Assembly: GCA_013214355.1 (NCBI GenBank)
Contig: JABSSL010000086.1
Coordinates: 27,218 to 91,217, forward strand
Length of the DNA stretch: 64,000 nucleotides
Direction of reading: 5' to 3'
From: Saprospiraceae bacterium
GTDB lineage: Bacteria; Bacteroidota; Bacteroidia; Chitinophagales; Saprospiraceae
In this document: piece after piece, positions 8,143 through 18,900 of the stretch
Layout of the letters: each line of letters begins with the position of its first letter
How positions within the stretch are numbered: the first letter of the stretch is position 1
Position numbers and translations under genes: made by a program
The notes under the pieces: model-generated
Seen by the model: the letters and a program-made list of their open reading frames with translations, nothing else
The model's database searches: none
Told to the model about the DNA's origin: nothing

Positions 8143-9354
8143 CTAATCTAAAACCGAGGAAGAATAGAACTGGGAGTCTTTGATCAATTCGACCTTATGT
8201 TTTCCTGGTTCTGACCACATTCGCCGAGCTCTGAGCAAGGAGGCTAAACGATGTGGAGCAAAGTTGGGCGTACCTGGTTTGAGACTTTGGATTCGTATGC
8301 CAGGATTATCATCCCCAGAATGTATAAAGAGGCCATCTCCTATATAAATGCCTACATGCGTAATTTTTTCCTTTTGCTCTGCTGTGATTCGGCCAAAAAA
8401 GAGGAAATCTCCTTTCTGAAGGCCAACGAGTGTGCTATCTGTAGGTATTTCAATCCCTGTATGTACCTGTTGAGAAGCATCTCTTTGTAAGATCATTCCA
8501 TGTAAATAGAATACAGTTTTGGTGAAACCACTACAATCCATCCCTTTCCCAGAGGTTCCTCCCCATAGATAAGGCCGGCCCACAAATTTTTTCGCCGTGG
8601 CGATGATATCATCTGGTTCAGTGCTGGCTTGATCTAGCCATTCCGGCATAGTTTTGACATCTTGTGTGGGTACAAAGGCAGTTCTTCCATCTGGATAGAT
8701 GATTTCCGTATGTGTACCATCGCTTACCCCTTTTCTCATCAGGGCACCGATTACTAGATCAGATATACGTTGGCTATTGGGGTTGGGGAGTAAGGTAGAA
8801 AAGCCGAAGTCCTTCCAGTAGATCACTTTGGGGGATTGTTGCCAGGTTTGGAAGGCTGTTTCGTCAAGCAATATTAGCGCCCCTTGGTCCAGGTATCCCA
8901 AGTAGCCATCTGGACTTTGGACATAGTACCAGCCTTCTCGTACTTTCTTCATGATCTTCAGCGGAGTACCCAGGAGCACTTGTGAAGCCATTTCTCCCCA
9001 ATGTTTATCTTCCGATCGGATATTAGCCACCGATACATTGACTAGGCCATATAGTTTCCCTTCCAAGTTGCTGCTGGGTAGTACTTCGATACTATCCAGG
9101 AAGGGAATGCCTTTTGCTTCTAGCTGAGACAAAAGTATTCCTTTGGCCTCCGGTACATTGGTTTCGCCACGAAGCACCAACTGCCCGTGTTCCATGGCAT
9201 CTTGGACAAACCAGCGGGCCACCCTTTTATCGGGAGCAAATTCCTGTCGCAGGTCTTCGATAATTGGAGTTCCAGGAGTAGTATCGGATACTTCTGCTGT
9301 GTGGCAAGCGAATAGGGAAAGTAAAGCAAAAAAGAAAAGAAAACGGCGTATCAT
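8143..9354 (-). CDS. SH3/NlpC-P60 cell-wall peptidase lipoprotein
   Basis: A 403-residue lipoprotein (lipobox SLFAC, Cys17). Residues ~95-165 form a bacterial SH3-like domain (GLVNVSVANIRS…LLGTPLKIMKKVREGWYYVQSPDGYLGYL, shown in parts), and a second SH3-like segment follows. The C-terminal NlpC/P60 domain has catalytic Cys274 in GMDCSGF, His333 in THVGIYIGD and a third polar residue, His345 (LFIHSGD). Such enzymes cut gamma-D-Glu-diaminopimelate or related peptidoglycan cross-peptides in the periplasm. The MITE lies just beyond its 3' end. Confidence 0.9.
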   Translation of the reverse strand: MIRRFLFFFALLSLFACHTAEVSDTTPGTPIIEDLRQEFAPDKRVARWFVQDAMEHGQLVLRGETNVPEAKGILLSQLEAKGIPFLDSIEVLPSSNLEGKLYGLVNVSVANIRSEDKHWGEMASQVLLGTPLKIMKKVREGWYYVQSPDGYLGYLDQGALILLDETAFQTWQQSPKVIYWKDFGFSTLLPNPNSQRISDLVIGALMRKGVSDGTHTEIIYPDGRTAFVPTQDVKTMPEWLDQASTEPDDIIATAKKFVGRPYLWGGTSGKGMDCSGFTKTVFYLHGMILQRDASQQVHTGIEIPTDSTLVGLQKGDFLFFGRITAEQKEKITHVGIYIGDGLFIHSGDDNPGIRIQSLKPGTPNFAPHRLASLLRARRMWSEPGKHKVELIKDSQFYSSSVLD

Positions 9355-9442
9355 GCTTATGACTTGTAATGGATCCGCAAAATAAAGAATAATCCAAATA
9401 TTGAGGCAGTAACTTAGAGAAGGGGTGGGGGATATAAACTCG

Positions 9443-9476
9443 AAAGCCGGCCAACCTAATGGTTGACCGGCTTTCT
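9443..9476 (-). terminator. Stem-loop terminator after beta-helix gene B
   Basis: GAAAGCCGGcCAACC and GGTTGaCCGGCTTTC form a 15-bp stem with one mismatch and a short loop. It lies downstream of the minus-strand gene at 9550-10527. Its stem resembles the terminator used by paralogue A at 1731-1764 (AAAGCCG…). Confidence 0.65.
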
Positions 9477-9549
9477 GTGTGAAGCGTATTCGCTCAAGGT
9501 GTGTGTTTATTGGCGGTCTAGAACTTTCGTATCTATAACCAGGTAGTAA

Positions 9550-10527
9550 TTAGTAGCTGCGTAGAACGGCACCGCCGGTACTTTGCTTGCCAGCCGTAGA
9601 GTTGTTATTGCCGATGGATTTACCATCTACAGAACTATTGTTGCTGAACTGGCATTGTTGCATAAATGCGTCGCACACGCCACGACCTTCGCGGAGATTG
9701 TAAACAGCTACACCACCTAAGATGGAAGCGTTATCGTTGAATACGCAATTAGTAATAACGGCTTTTACTGTTCCATTTACACCTTTATTGAGAATACCTG
9801 CGCCGTAAGTTGAATGGTTGTTCTCAAAGTGGCAGTTTACAATTCTTGGAGTACATTGGCCGTTGTCAGTACCCATGTTGAAGATTGCACCGCCGTCAAA
9901 ATCGGCTTTGTTAGAGATAAATCGGCAATTCGAAATAATAGGGTTGCAAGCGCCAGTATTGGCGTAGTTATAGATAGCTGCTCCTTCCCGAGCATAGTTG
10001 TTAGTGAAAATACAGTTGCTAATGGTTGGAGAAGCCATGTTGTTAAACCAAGCTGCTCCGGAAAAGCTTAGATCTCCGTTCACTGTGAAACCGTTGGATA
10101 CGCCATCTGTAATGGTAAAACCATCAACAACTGTTTTTTGACTTACTTTATCAGCGTAAACTACGGTGAAAGCGTTGTCCTCTTTGGAGGCAGATCCTAT
10201 CTCTCCAGAAAGGATGGTTGGGTATACTGCTACTTGACGTTGCTCTCTGGATGTTTCCGTTCCCGCGAATCCACCATATAAAGCAACTCCTTCTACTAGA
10301 TGAAAAGATTGGGTACGGTCACCATCTTGGCTAGTATAATACGTTCCTCCAGCTACCCAGATCTCGTCTCCTGCCTGAGCAGCGGCGAGCGCCTGTTGTG
10401 GAGTACCGTAAGCATCCATCCAAGAAGTACCATTGCCATTCATACCAGCTTTTACGAATAAAATCGTTTCAGCATCCAGTAGTAACGCAGACATCAAACA
10501 TACAAATAGTAGTAAACCCTTTTTCAC
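9550..10527 (-). CDS. Secreted right-handed beta-helix protein (paralogue B)
   Basis: A 325-residue secreted protein, clearly paralogous to the one at 1895-2875: same signal peptide type, the same AGMNGNGTSW opening, IYNYANTGACNP and DGGAIFNMG repeats, and the same GGAVLRSY ending. Beta-helix coils span residues ~100-310. Differences are spread along the protein, so the duplication is not recent. The two copies flank the two-component system, receptor and NlpC genes. Both lack a sorting domain and both have conserved upstream DNA, pointing to a shared expression programme. Function unknown. Confidence 0.75.
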   Translation of the reverse strand: MKKGLLLFVCLMSALLLDAETILFVKAGMNGNGTSWMDAYGTPQQALAAAQAGDEIWVAGGTYYTSQDGDRTQSFHLVEGVALYGGFAGTETSREQRQVAVYPTILSGEIGSASKEDNAFTVVYADKVSQKTVVDGFTITDGVSNGFTVNGDLSFSGAAWFNNMASPTISNCIFTNNYAREGAAIYNYANTGACNPIISNCRFISNKADFDGGAIFNMGTDNGQCTPRIVNCHFENNHSTYGAGILNKGVNGTVKAVITNCVFNDNASILGGVAVYNLREGRGVCDAFMQQCQFSNNSSVDGKSIGNNNSTAGKQSTGGAVLRSY

Positions 10528-10952
10528 CTTAAATACCTTTTTGAAGTTGGAAAAAATCAGTTCGTCTTAATCAAGGGACGATTCTAGTGTATGGCTAATT
10601 GGAAAAAGGAATGACTAGTGTTCAGAAAACATAGTGCGGGAAACAACAATCCTAATGTGCCAATTACTAAAATCGAAGTGTCAAAACGAAAGGCACAGAA
10701 TGTTGGATAGGATGATAGGGATTTGATTTCGAGGATCGATGATTATGGGAGTTCTCATCTAATCATACAACATGGGAAAACACTTTGTCAGTAGTATTCG
10801 TTGGGTAGACGAAGTATACTTAACTAAATGTCAAGAGTTTCTTTATTTGGTTGATTAGGGAATAATGGGAAAATTAATCTAAAAACGATGAGTATATAAT
10901 CGAAATTGTATACTCGGGGAAATATTTGAGTAAACGAGGTTGGGATTGTTAT
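10528..10952 (-). promoter_or_regulatory. Long conserved upstream region of beta-helix gene B
   Basis: The counterpart of 2876-3323. The shared blocks here are ~10528-10562, 10657-10712 (GTGCCAATTA…AGGCAC, then AATGTTGGATAGGATG), 10799-10813 (CGTTGGGTAGACGAA, identical over 15 bp) and 10939-10952 (GTTGGGATTGTTAT, identical over 14 bp). Distances from the start codon (about 0, 130, 272 and 412 bp) match those of copy A (0, 135, 270 and 435). This argues for selection on the sites rather than chance. Confidence 0.55.
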
Positions 10953-11031
10953 CTACTCAAATACAACACAATAATACCCTTAACTTTTAGATAATCAAAA
11001 GATATTCAGGGCGTTTTCCCCACCAATTAGA

Positions 11032-11065
11032 AAGCGGTCGGTTTGGAAGAGGAAGCGGTCGGTTT
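11032..11065. repeat. Two direct copies of AAGCGGTCGGTTT spaced 21 bp
   Basis: The 13-mer AAGCGGTCGGTTT occurs at 11032-11044 and again at 11053-11065, a 21-bp period equal to two DNA turns. This spacing is common for tandem protein-binding sites. No target gene can be assigned with confidence. Confidence 0.5.
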
Positions 11066-11537
11066 TTGGTTTTTTTTCCAAAAACAAGCTGTTTACGGTA
11101 TTTTTTACGATGCGCTTTAATGACATTCAAATTATTCCATTTTTCAAGCCTCAGCAGGAGGCTTTTCTGGCGGATTTAAAGGCGCTGAGCACCATTTTTT
11201 TAGTTCATTTTGTGAGCAATCCTAAGTATATTTTGCATTGTAAATCGTTACTTTTTGCTGGTTTACGGTCTAATCTGTTGAGAAAAAGGTTAAAATTTGC
11301 CAGGAAACGGTTGGTGGTTTTTCCTTTTAGGTCAAAGTTTCTATCTTTCGCTTAGTAGGACAACTACTGTAAGGACGATAGACGACCAATTATAAGTTTT
11401 CATGGTAGGTGGTTGCTATAAATGGGATTTTGGATTAACTTTCGGCCTTCGTACGGATTTTCTATCCTCTAATCTCATCTAAAGAACGACACCTAATTAT
11501 GATTCATTCCCTAGGAATGGCCCCCAGTCATAAGTCA

Positions 11538-11647
11538 CGTTCTCCGGCAGTTTTTGTGGTCAGCGTTTTAGCTAGAAGAATTGCGTCCAACGGCAGCAAG
11601 GCTGGTAGCTAAAGGGTGACTCCAAAACACAAAAATTGTCAGAGAAT
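11538..11647. mobile_element. Candidate 110-bp MITE-like element
   Basis: Imperfect inverted ends (GTTCTCCGGCAGTTTTTGTG against the reverse complement ATTCTCTGACAATTTTTGTG, 16 of 20 matching) enclose an inner inverted pair TTTAGCTA/TAGCTAAA. The element is flanked by a 9-bp direct repeat CATAAGTCA at 11529-11537 and 11648-11656. A further inverted copy of the end lies just outside, which weakens the simple MITE reading; it may be a structured repeat instead. No coding potential inside. Confidence 0.4.
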
Positions 11648-11844
11648 CATAAGTCATTGTGTGTTAGTTCCCTGACAATTCCACCCATAGCCCATAGTAA
11701 AGTGCAATAATTGGTAATTTTTTAAGTAAAGGTGAAACACAAGCTTTACGAATTGAGTATCTGATTATTAGAGCATGGTCTTTAGAATGTGAGAACTACA
11801 CAGGATGATCATATTGAGAGGTCATTCTAGAAAAAAGAAAAACC

Positions 11845-12963
11845 ATGAACTGCTCAAGAGAATCCCAGAATATAACTGAAAAGATGACTACACATTTAGT
11901 TTGTAGACTCAGAGGGCTTATTGTTGCCATGAGCCTATTCTTGTGTTCTTGCCCCACCTTGTTTGCACAAGACGTACATTACTCCCAATTTTATAATGCA
12001 CCGACCTTATTGAATCCTGGCCTGACTGGGATATTCAATGGCAATGTGCGTTTTATGGCTAACTATCGGAGCCAATGGGCGGCTGTACCGGTTGATTACC
12101 AAACCTTTACAGCAGTTGCAGATATTAAGTTCAATCGCCGGTACACCGTCAATCGTACCTTCTTTGCAGCAGGCTTGTCCTTCAATTATGATCGGGCAGG
12201 TTATTCCAAGTTGCAGCTGGGCGATCTAGGACTCAATGGTTCCGTTACCCGGATGTTCTCCGACCACTTCTTTGGTACGCTCGGCGGCCAGGTTAGTGTC
12301 AATCAGCGTGGTTTCAAAACCGATGCGCTCACCTTTGATGAGCAATTTGTGTTTGAACGTGGCCAATATTTGCCCACTGCGTCTAATGGAGAGAATTTTG
12401 GTAGAACTAGTCGCACCTTCGTTGATTTTTCGGTAGGCTTTAACTTCCGATTACAAGCACTAGACCAATCCGGACTGGTAGATATGCTGGATCAGCGATC
12501 GAAGCTAGATTTTGGTGTAGGTTTTCACCATCTCACAGAACCTGATCAGGCTTTCTTTGAAGACGAGACAGAGCGCCTGGACATGCGTTTGAGTCCCTAC
12601 GCCCTAGGGGTACTACAATTAGGAGATCATTTCGACTTAATTGCCAATGTATTTGGCCAATTTCAGGGCCCTTATCGCGAATACTTAGGTATGCTCGGAG
12701 CTAAAGTTCATATCGATCGCCAGTTGGGTAATCAGTGGGCGCTGCAGGTCGGTATTGGCTATCGGGGCAATAACGATTTTGGTGATGCCTTCATGCCTAC
12801 CATTGAAGTGTTTTACAATAATTGGCAAGCTGGTTTCAACTATGACGTCAACATTTCTGACCTGAATGTAGCGACACAGCAGCGAGGAGGACCGGAATTT
12901 TCCGTCCGATACCTATTCAGAACTCCCAAAAGACCTGGTCGACGAAATTGTCCCCTCATTTAA
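11845..12963 (+). CDS. PorP/SprF family type IX secretion membrane protein
   Basis: A 372-residue outer-membrane protein. After a signal peptide ending at TLFAQ comes the hallmark DVHYSQFYNAPTLLNPGLTG and then YRSQW, followed by beta-barrel strands to the end, about the usual family size. Met14 (11884) or the internal ATG at residue 29 could be the true start because the first ~13 residues look atypical for a signal. PorP/SprF proteins pair with CHU_C (type B) cargo and help tether or secrete it. Here it is followed by an OmpA-like protein and a CHU_C adhesin on the same strand, a typical three-gene cassette. Confidence 0.88.
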   Translation: MNCSRESQNITEKMTTHLVCRLRGLIVAMSLFLCSCPTLFAQDVHYSQFYNAPTLLNPGLTGIFNGNVRFMANYRSQWAAVPVDYQTFTAVADIKFNRRYTVNRTFFAAGLSFNYDRAGYSKLQLGDLGLNGSVTRMFSDHFFGTLGGQVSVNQRGFKTDALTFDEQFVFERGQYLPTASNGENFGRTSRTFVDFSVGFNFRLQALDQSGLVDMLDQRSKLDFGVGFHHLTEPDQAFFEDETERLDMRLSPYALGVLQLGDHFDLIANVFGQFQGPYREYLGMLGAKVHIDRQLGNQWALQVGIGYRGNNDFGDAFMPTIEVFYNNWQAGFNYDVNISDLNVATQQRGGPEFSVRYLFRTPKRPGRRNCPLI

Positions 12964-13022
12964 TTTTCGTCAAAGACCTGCCCAAACAAGGGTAATTAAT
13001 TAACGTATAGCTCCCATTCAAG

Positions 13023-15872
13023 ATGAAGAAGCTTGCATTCACCACCATCATATTCCTTTCCTTACTGTCATTGGGTCAATCCCAAACCATGCAGGCTTGG
13101 GTAGAGGAAGGAGAAAAAGCATTTGAAGAAGGCGATTATTACGGCGCGTACAAGTGTTATGAAATTGCATTGCGATATAAAGCGGCTCGATTAGAAAAGT
13201 ACGACAGTATACGAGCTTCGATGTTATATAATTATGCCGAGGCAGCTCGCCTGGCTCAAGTGTATGGACGTGCCGATAGTATCTATCAAGAGGTGTTGAA
13301 AAGCCCTAGTGCTAAGCACTTCCCACTGACCAATTATTGGTTAGGACATGTCAAACACACCCGAGGAAAGTATGAACAATCGCGAGACTTCTACCAGACT
13401 TTTCTAAACCAATCTGATCAAGTCAACGAGGATTACACAGAAGCAGCCAACAGAGGTTTTGAAAATGCTTTATGGGCCTTAAGCGTAAAAGCCGAACGAG
13501 ATGATGTGCAAGTGGAACACTTGAATACCAATGTCAATAGTAAACATTCGGATTATGCGGCGGCTTTCAAAGGGGATACCATGTACTACTCATCTTATCG
13601 CCATTTGGATAAGAAGGACTCCCTAAATCCACCGCGGTACTATATGCGGATCATGGAGACGACGATTCTTCCCACGGGAGAACTAGCGGAAAAAGGCGTA
13701 GAATTGCCTGCTTACGTCAATCGTCCGGGACGTCACGTAGCGCATACTGCTTTCACCCAGCAATATGATCAAGTCTACTATACAATCTGCGATTACCTAA
13801 AAAGAGATACGATCCAGTGTAAACTGTATCGGGCGGACATCCAAGCCGATGGTAGTTGGGTGAACGCCATTGAGCTAAACATAAATGCCAAGGGCGCCAC
13901 GAATACACACCCCAGCATTGGTTATGATTACGGAGAACAAAAGGAAGTCCTGTATTTCGCCTCTGATCGCAAAGGAGGTGAAGGGAAGTTAGATATCTGG
14001 TATAGCTACATTGATCCACAAACCGGAAATTTATCTTTACCGGCTAACCTAAAAGGGATTAACACAGCGGATGATGATGCCACTCCCTACTTCCATACAG
14101 AAACACAAACGCTGTACTTCAGTACTACAGGTTATCAGACCCTTGGCGGTTTTGATAACTATATGACCAGAAAGAGAGATGAACGTTGGACTACTCCTGA
14201 GCATTTGGGAATTCCTATCAATAGTAGTTACAACGACATGTACTATACACAGGTGGTAGAGGATGGCAAAAAGGTCGCTTATTTTTCTTCCAACCGACCC
14301 GATTCCAGTGCTGTTTTCTGGGATAGTTCAAAAGAATATTGTTGTAACGATATTTACAAGTTAGAGCTTCCGATGATCGACCTCATAGCGAGGACCTTTA
14401 ACCTGAAGGACAGCTTGGCCTTGGTCGGAGCAACAGTTGAGTTGTACGAAATTGGTTTGGACGGCGAAGAGATCCTAATTGATAAGCTTGTCAATACCGA
14501 GAATAACAAGTTCCCTTTCTCAATAGAAAAAGGCAAGAAGTATCGCTTGAAGGCTTCCAAGAATGGCTATTCGGAAGCCTTGGCTGAAATCGATACAAAT
14601 GATCCGAAGTTTCAAGGAAAAACCACCATCGAACAAGACCTGTATCTAGATCCCAGCATGGACCTAGTCGTGAGTACTTGGCATGCCTTGGATACCACTC
14701 CGCTTACGCAAGTAAGAGTACAATTGTATGAAATCACTCCTGATGGTCCGCAATTAATCTCTAGCGGCATCACGCTGCAAACCAACAATGTTACCTTTCC
14801 AGTAGAACGGGGTCGAAAGTATATGGTGACAGGTTTGAGACCAGGTTTCATTGGTGTAGATACGACTTATGTCGATCTGTCAGATCCTGTCTATGCGCAA
14901 GCGAAGCGGGCTACCGCAGACCTCTATCTCGGTCAGACTTTAGAGGTGAATACCTTCGAAGCAGGGACCTTAGCAGAATTAGCAGGCGTTCGCTTAGAGT
15001 TGTTAGAGCTGGTGGATGGAGAGCAGAAATTGATACATGACGATATAAATCTACTAGACAATAATTTCAAGTTTAATCTTGATTTGGATCGCACCTATGT
15101 GCTACGGGCTAGCAAGGATGGTTTTCAGACGGTAGAGGAAGTCCTGTCTTTCACGCCGGAGGATGCGATAGCATGGAAAGGAGAACCTATCCTTGATGTT
15201 TACCTACCCAAACCTTCCGAGTTGGTGCTTTATTTTGATAATGATCATCCAAATCCTCGGACAAGACTTAGACGAACTAGTCTTGAATACCTCGAGACCA
15301 ATCGAGTTTATTATGAACAGAAGGATCGATTCATAGCTGGCTTTACCGAAGGCATGACGAAGAACGACAGCTTCGTTGTTAGTCGACGGTTCAGAGACTT
15401 CTTTGATCGGGATGTAAATCGGGCTCCCGAAAGATTAGTGGAGTTTAGCAATCGTTTGATCGCGCTCTTGGTAAATGGCGAAGAGGTTACGGTACAATTG
15501 ATGGGAAGTGCGAGTCCAAAAGGTAAGAGCGGCTACAATAGTGACTTGGCAGCGAGAAGAATTGATTGTGTGAAAAACCACTTCAAGCGATATAAGGATT
15601 CGGAGGGCAGAATGTTGAAGCCCTACATTGATAGTGGAAAGCTAAGTTTCATTGAAAACAACTTTGGTGAATCTAATTATGATCCGATCAAGGTGAGTAA
15701 AATTGAAGGAGAGGAAAAGGTAAGTGATGATGACGATAATATTAAAGCGTCGGTATATGATCTGGTGGCATCAGCGCGTCGGCACGTACGCGTACGCTTA
15801 ATCGGTGCCGATTCCTTTACTACCCCCCAGCAAAGAGAGGAGACTCGACCTAATACCCGAGATGAGAAATAA
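13023..15872 (+). CDS. TPR / beta-propeller / OmpA-domain protein (PorE-like)
   Basis: A 949-residue protein with a signal peptide (…LSLLSLGQSQ). Residues ~25-165 are TPR-like helices (AWVEEGEKAFEEGDYYGAYKCYEIAL). Residues ~175-450 are PD40/WD40-type propeller blades (VLYFASDRKGGEGKLDIWYS, KVAYFSSNRPD). Residues ~450-735 are three similar carboxypeptidase-regulatory-like beta domains, each with LYEI or LLEL followed by F.(V/I/L)E(K/R)G(K/R)KY. The end (~740-930) is an OmpA-like domain (LVLYFDNDHPNPRT, LMGSASPKGKSGYNSDLAARR). This architecture matches peptidoglycan-bound partners of type IX secretion. It lies 59 bp after the porP-like gene and probably anchors the complex to the wall. Confidence 0.85.
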   Translation: MKKLAFTTIIFLSLLSLGQSQTMQAWVEEGEKAFEEGDYYGAYKCYEIALRYKAARLEKYDSIRASMLYNYAEAARLAQVYGRADSIYQEVLKSPSAKHFPLTNYWLGHVKHTRGKYEQSRDFYQTFLNQSDQVNEDYTEAANRGFENALWALSVKAERDDVQVEHLNTNVNSKHSDYAAAFKGDTMYYSSYRHLDKKDSLNPPRYYMRIMETTILPTGELAEKGVELPAYVNRPGRHVAHTAFTQQYDQVYYTICDYLKRDTIQCKLYRADIQADGSWVNAIELNINAKGATNTHPSIGYDYGEQKEVLYFASDRKGGEGKLDIWYSYIDPQTGNLSLPANLKGINTADDDATPYFHTETQTLYFSTTGYQTLGGFDNYMTRKRDERWTTPEHLGIPINSSYNDMYYTQVVEDGKKVAYFSSNRPDSSAVFWDSSKEYCCNDIYKLELPMIDLIARTFNLKDSLALVGATVELYEIGLDGEEILIDKLVNTENNKFPFSIEKGKKYRLKASKNGYSEALAEIDTNDPKFQGKTTIEQDLYLDPSMDLVVSTWHALDTTPLTQVRVQLYEITPDGPQLISSGITLQTNNVTFPVERGRKYMVTGLRPGFIGVDTTYVDLSDPVYAQAKRATADLYLGQTLEVNTFEAGTLAELAGVRLELLELVDGEQKLIHDDINLLDNNFKFNLDLDRTYVLRASKDGFQTVEEVLSFTPEDAIAWKGEPILDVYLPKPSELVLYFDNDHPNPRTRLRRTSLEYLETNRVYYEQKDRFIAGFTEGMTKNDSFVVSRRFRDFFDRDVNRAPERLVEFSNRLIALLVNGEEVTVQLMGSASPKGKSGYNSDLAARRIDCVKNHFKRYKDSEGRMLKPYIDSGKLSFIENNFGESNYDPIKVSKIEGEEKVSDDDDNIKASVYDLVASARRHVRVRLIGADSFTTPQQREETRPNTRDEK

Positions 15873-15979
15873 GATGGCATAGCCATTAGTAGAACTATTG
15901 GTCAGACAGATTATCGGCTGGCCGTAGTTCGTATATCCAAAATAGAAAGGGACAGAGATATACAGCAACGGAGGCTCCC

Positions 15980-18900
15980 ATGGACCACAACCATCCAGGC
16001 TGTATGCGCCCCATGTTAAAAAAGCTTCTTTGGGAATTTTACCAGAATGCCCAAGAAACGAAAAAAACTGTGATGAAAAATAAGATCATCCCATTGTGCA
16101 GAAAACTACAGAAGGCTAGTTTGGTCTTCATGGCTTTAGGCGTTCTTAGCTCGCCTGAGGTCTTGGCAGAAGGAACACGCCAATTGGCTCCTAGTCCTCA
16201 GGACTCATTGGTCATGCTAGAGTGTGATCGTGATGGTTTTGGAAATTTTGCGGCCTATAATGGGCCAGAGGACAGTCGCCTCTTTATCACCATTCAAGAC
16301 CCGAATGAGGTGGTATACCTCGGACTTTCCGGGGAGCATCAGCCCAACGGGATGATCTATGACTTGAGTCGGAGTAACTACGAATTCCGGATTCGTAAGC
16401 CTGGCGTAGCAGAGCCAGTACACGGTCCGTTCGTGATTAATAATGATAATTCCAATGTCAAAAGCTGGACTCAGGCTCAATTTGGTAATTATGAAGTAAC
16501 GGCCACGGATGATGATGGAAACTTGATCTATCAGTTTGCGCCTGGCGAGGCTGGAGATTACATCATCGAGATTCGTGACCTCTTTAGTGATGGTACGGAT
16601 CAGATCAATATTGGATATTGGGATATCACTGTAACCTTGAATGACCAGCCGATTTTAGGGCGTGTTTGGTCACGCAACTGGTCTTTCCGAACCCCTGCCG
16701 TGTCGGAAAGAAGCACACCTGAGTGCCAATGGAACAGAGAGTTCAATGGCACTTTGTATTCTTATACTACAGACGGCTTCGTATCTCGCATTAATTTTGA
16801 GAATTCTGGTCTACAAGGCCTTTCCTTTAATGTAGCTTTCAATAGTACTGGACCTGGTGACAGTGATGATTTAGTGGTCAATCGTCGGTCAGTACCTGCC
16901 ATAAATGAAACTGTTCGTGCGGCGGAGCATCAGATCTTCCTAAATGAACCAGATCCTTTGGTTTTCCCTGATGGGGAATGTGGAGACATTACAGCTGCCG
17001 CTGAATTCACCTGTACGGCTGATGGTTTCTGCTTGGAAGTGTCGGTTACTAAGCCAGGGCAAGTAGAAGTGTTCTTGGATTTTGATCAGAATGGTCAGTT
17101 CGACGCTAATTCCATGGATGTCAACTTACTCTATAATTTTGGTCCCAATGAGCTGTCGGCCTGCATTCCCTGGGATGGGACTAAAGGAGATGGAACACCG
17201 ATCGGATTTGGAGATCGAGTAGATATCATATTTGCCTATTCCCAAGGGGTACAACATTGGGCAGTCTTCGATGTAGAGTATTTGAAAAATGGATTTTGTG
17301 TAGAGTCGATTCGTCCTCAGTGTGTAGGAGGAATTGTAACGGATCGCTTATACTGGGATGATACTTTAATTCCAGATGACCCTGGCACCGGCCAACCCAA
17401 GAATGGACAAAATGGATGTACTTGTGCGACCGACGGATGTCGTACTTGGAATAATTTTGATGTTAATATCACCACTGATGATTGTACCGATGTAATTGAT
17501 GATCTAACGACAGGATATGGAGACAAAAATACCTTAAACACCTGGTGGTTTGCCAATGTGATTATCGTAACGCAAGCAGACATTCCTATTTTGAGTTGTC
17601 AGATTACAGGTGATAGCACCATTTGTGGTAATGGAACCACGGTCTTAGAGGTAGCTACCTCCGGAACAGTCGGCGACCCTACCTACAGTTGGAGCGGCCC
17701 AGATGGATTTACAAGTTCGGATGTTTCTTCCGGTCCTATCTCTGTGCCAGGAGAGTATTGCGTGACAATCACGGATGGGCAAGGTTGTGAATTGGTTTGT
17801 TGCCAGATGGTTACGAATGAGGATGGCCCCGAGTTGAGTTTCACCACGCAGGATGCTACCTGCGCAGCCTCTAATGACGGCTCCATCCAGGCATCAGCGG
17901 CTGGAGGTAGTGGAAATGGTTACGAATTCAGTTTGAATGGCGGCCCGTTCCAGTCTTCTGGTTTATTTGAAAACCTTCGTATTGGATCCTATGAGGTTTC
18001 CGTACGGGATGATATCGGTTGTACGACCACTTTAACGGTCGAAATCGGTGCCTCCTTAGTGATTGATATTGCCTATCCTGATACCATGCGCATTTGTTTT
18101 GGCGAAGGAGAGCAAGTCTCTCTAACAGGTAATCCAGCTGGCCTTGATTTCCTTTGGTCTCCAGCAGAAGGGATAGATGATGTTACCGCGGCTCAACCTG
18201 TTTTTTCACCTACCTCTTCTACTACCTATACGGTTAGGATTAGCAGCCAGGCAGTGCCAGAATGCTTCGAGGAGCGTACCCTACTAGTGGAAGTAGGACC
18301 GGATATCGACCTGTCGATTACGGGAGATGCGGTAAACGGCATTACCTGTGATCCCACAGCTACACTCAATGCGAGCACCGCAGTAGATGCCACCATCGTT
18401 TGGCAGGATGAGGATGGAAATGATCGGGGAGAAGGACCACAGATTCGCTTCCCAGTTTCTGGAGTTGAAACAGTCATTGTAATCGCGACGGATGCAAGTG
18501 GCTGTACAGATCGAGATACGGTGACAGTAAGCGGCGGACCAGTAGAGGTAACCATTCCCGACACGGCTGCTGTATGTCTAGGGGAAGAACTAGATGTTTC
18601 CATCACCAATCTTGACCCTAATGATACCTTGTCATACACTTGGACACCGGCCGATGCTTTTGCTAGCGGGGCCGATTCAGCTTCACCAGATGTAATCGAA
18701 ACCATTGGTATCCAAACCCTCTACGTTACCGTTGAGAATCAATTTGGCTGTCAATATATGGATTCAGTCCACACCGCCGTGTTGGATCCTAATCTGAGTT
18801 TAAGCTTCACCAGTGAACTACAGTGTAACGGCAATACGGTAATATTTACCAATACCAGTACCAATGCATTTGGTTACGTATGGGACTTTGGGGATGGATC

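Larger units (their letters stand above)
10953..11844. other. Gene-poor intergenic region
   Basis: About 0.9 kb without a convincing gene. It holds a 13-bp direct repeat (11032-11065), a T/A-rich inverted repeat (TTTTTGG/CCAAAAA at 11063-11084), a weak 81-codon open frame at 11110-11355 with no recognisable features, and a candidate small mobile element (11538-11647) followed by a further inverted copy of its end (TTCcCTGACAA at 11668-11678). The last ~150 bp probably carry the promoter of the secretion cassette, but I see no clear promoter boxes. Confidence 0.5.

Noticed and set aside
11110..11355. 81-codon open frame in the 10.5-11.8 kb gap
   Set aside because: Biased, basic and aromatic translation without known motif or a good start signal; likely non-coding.
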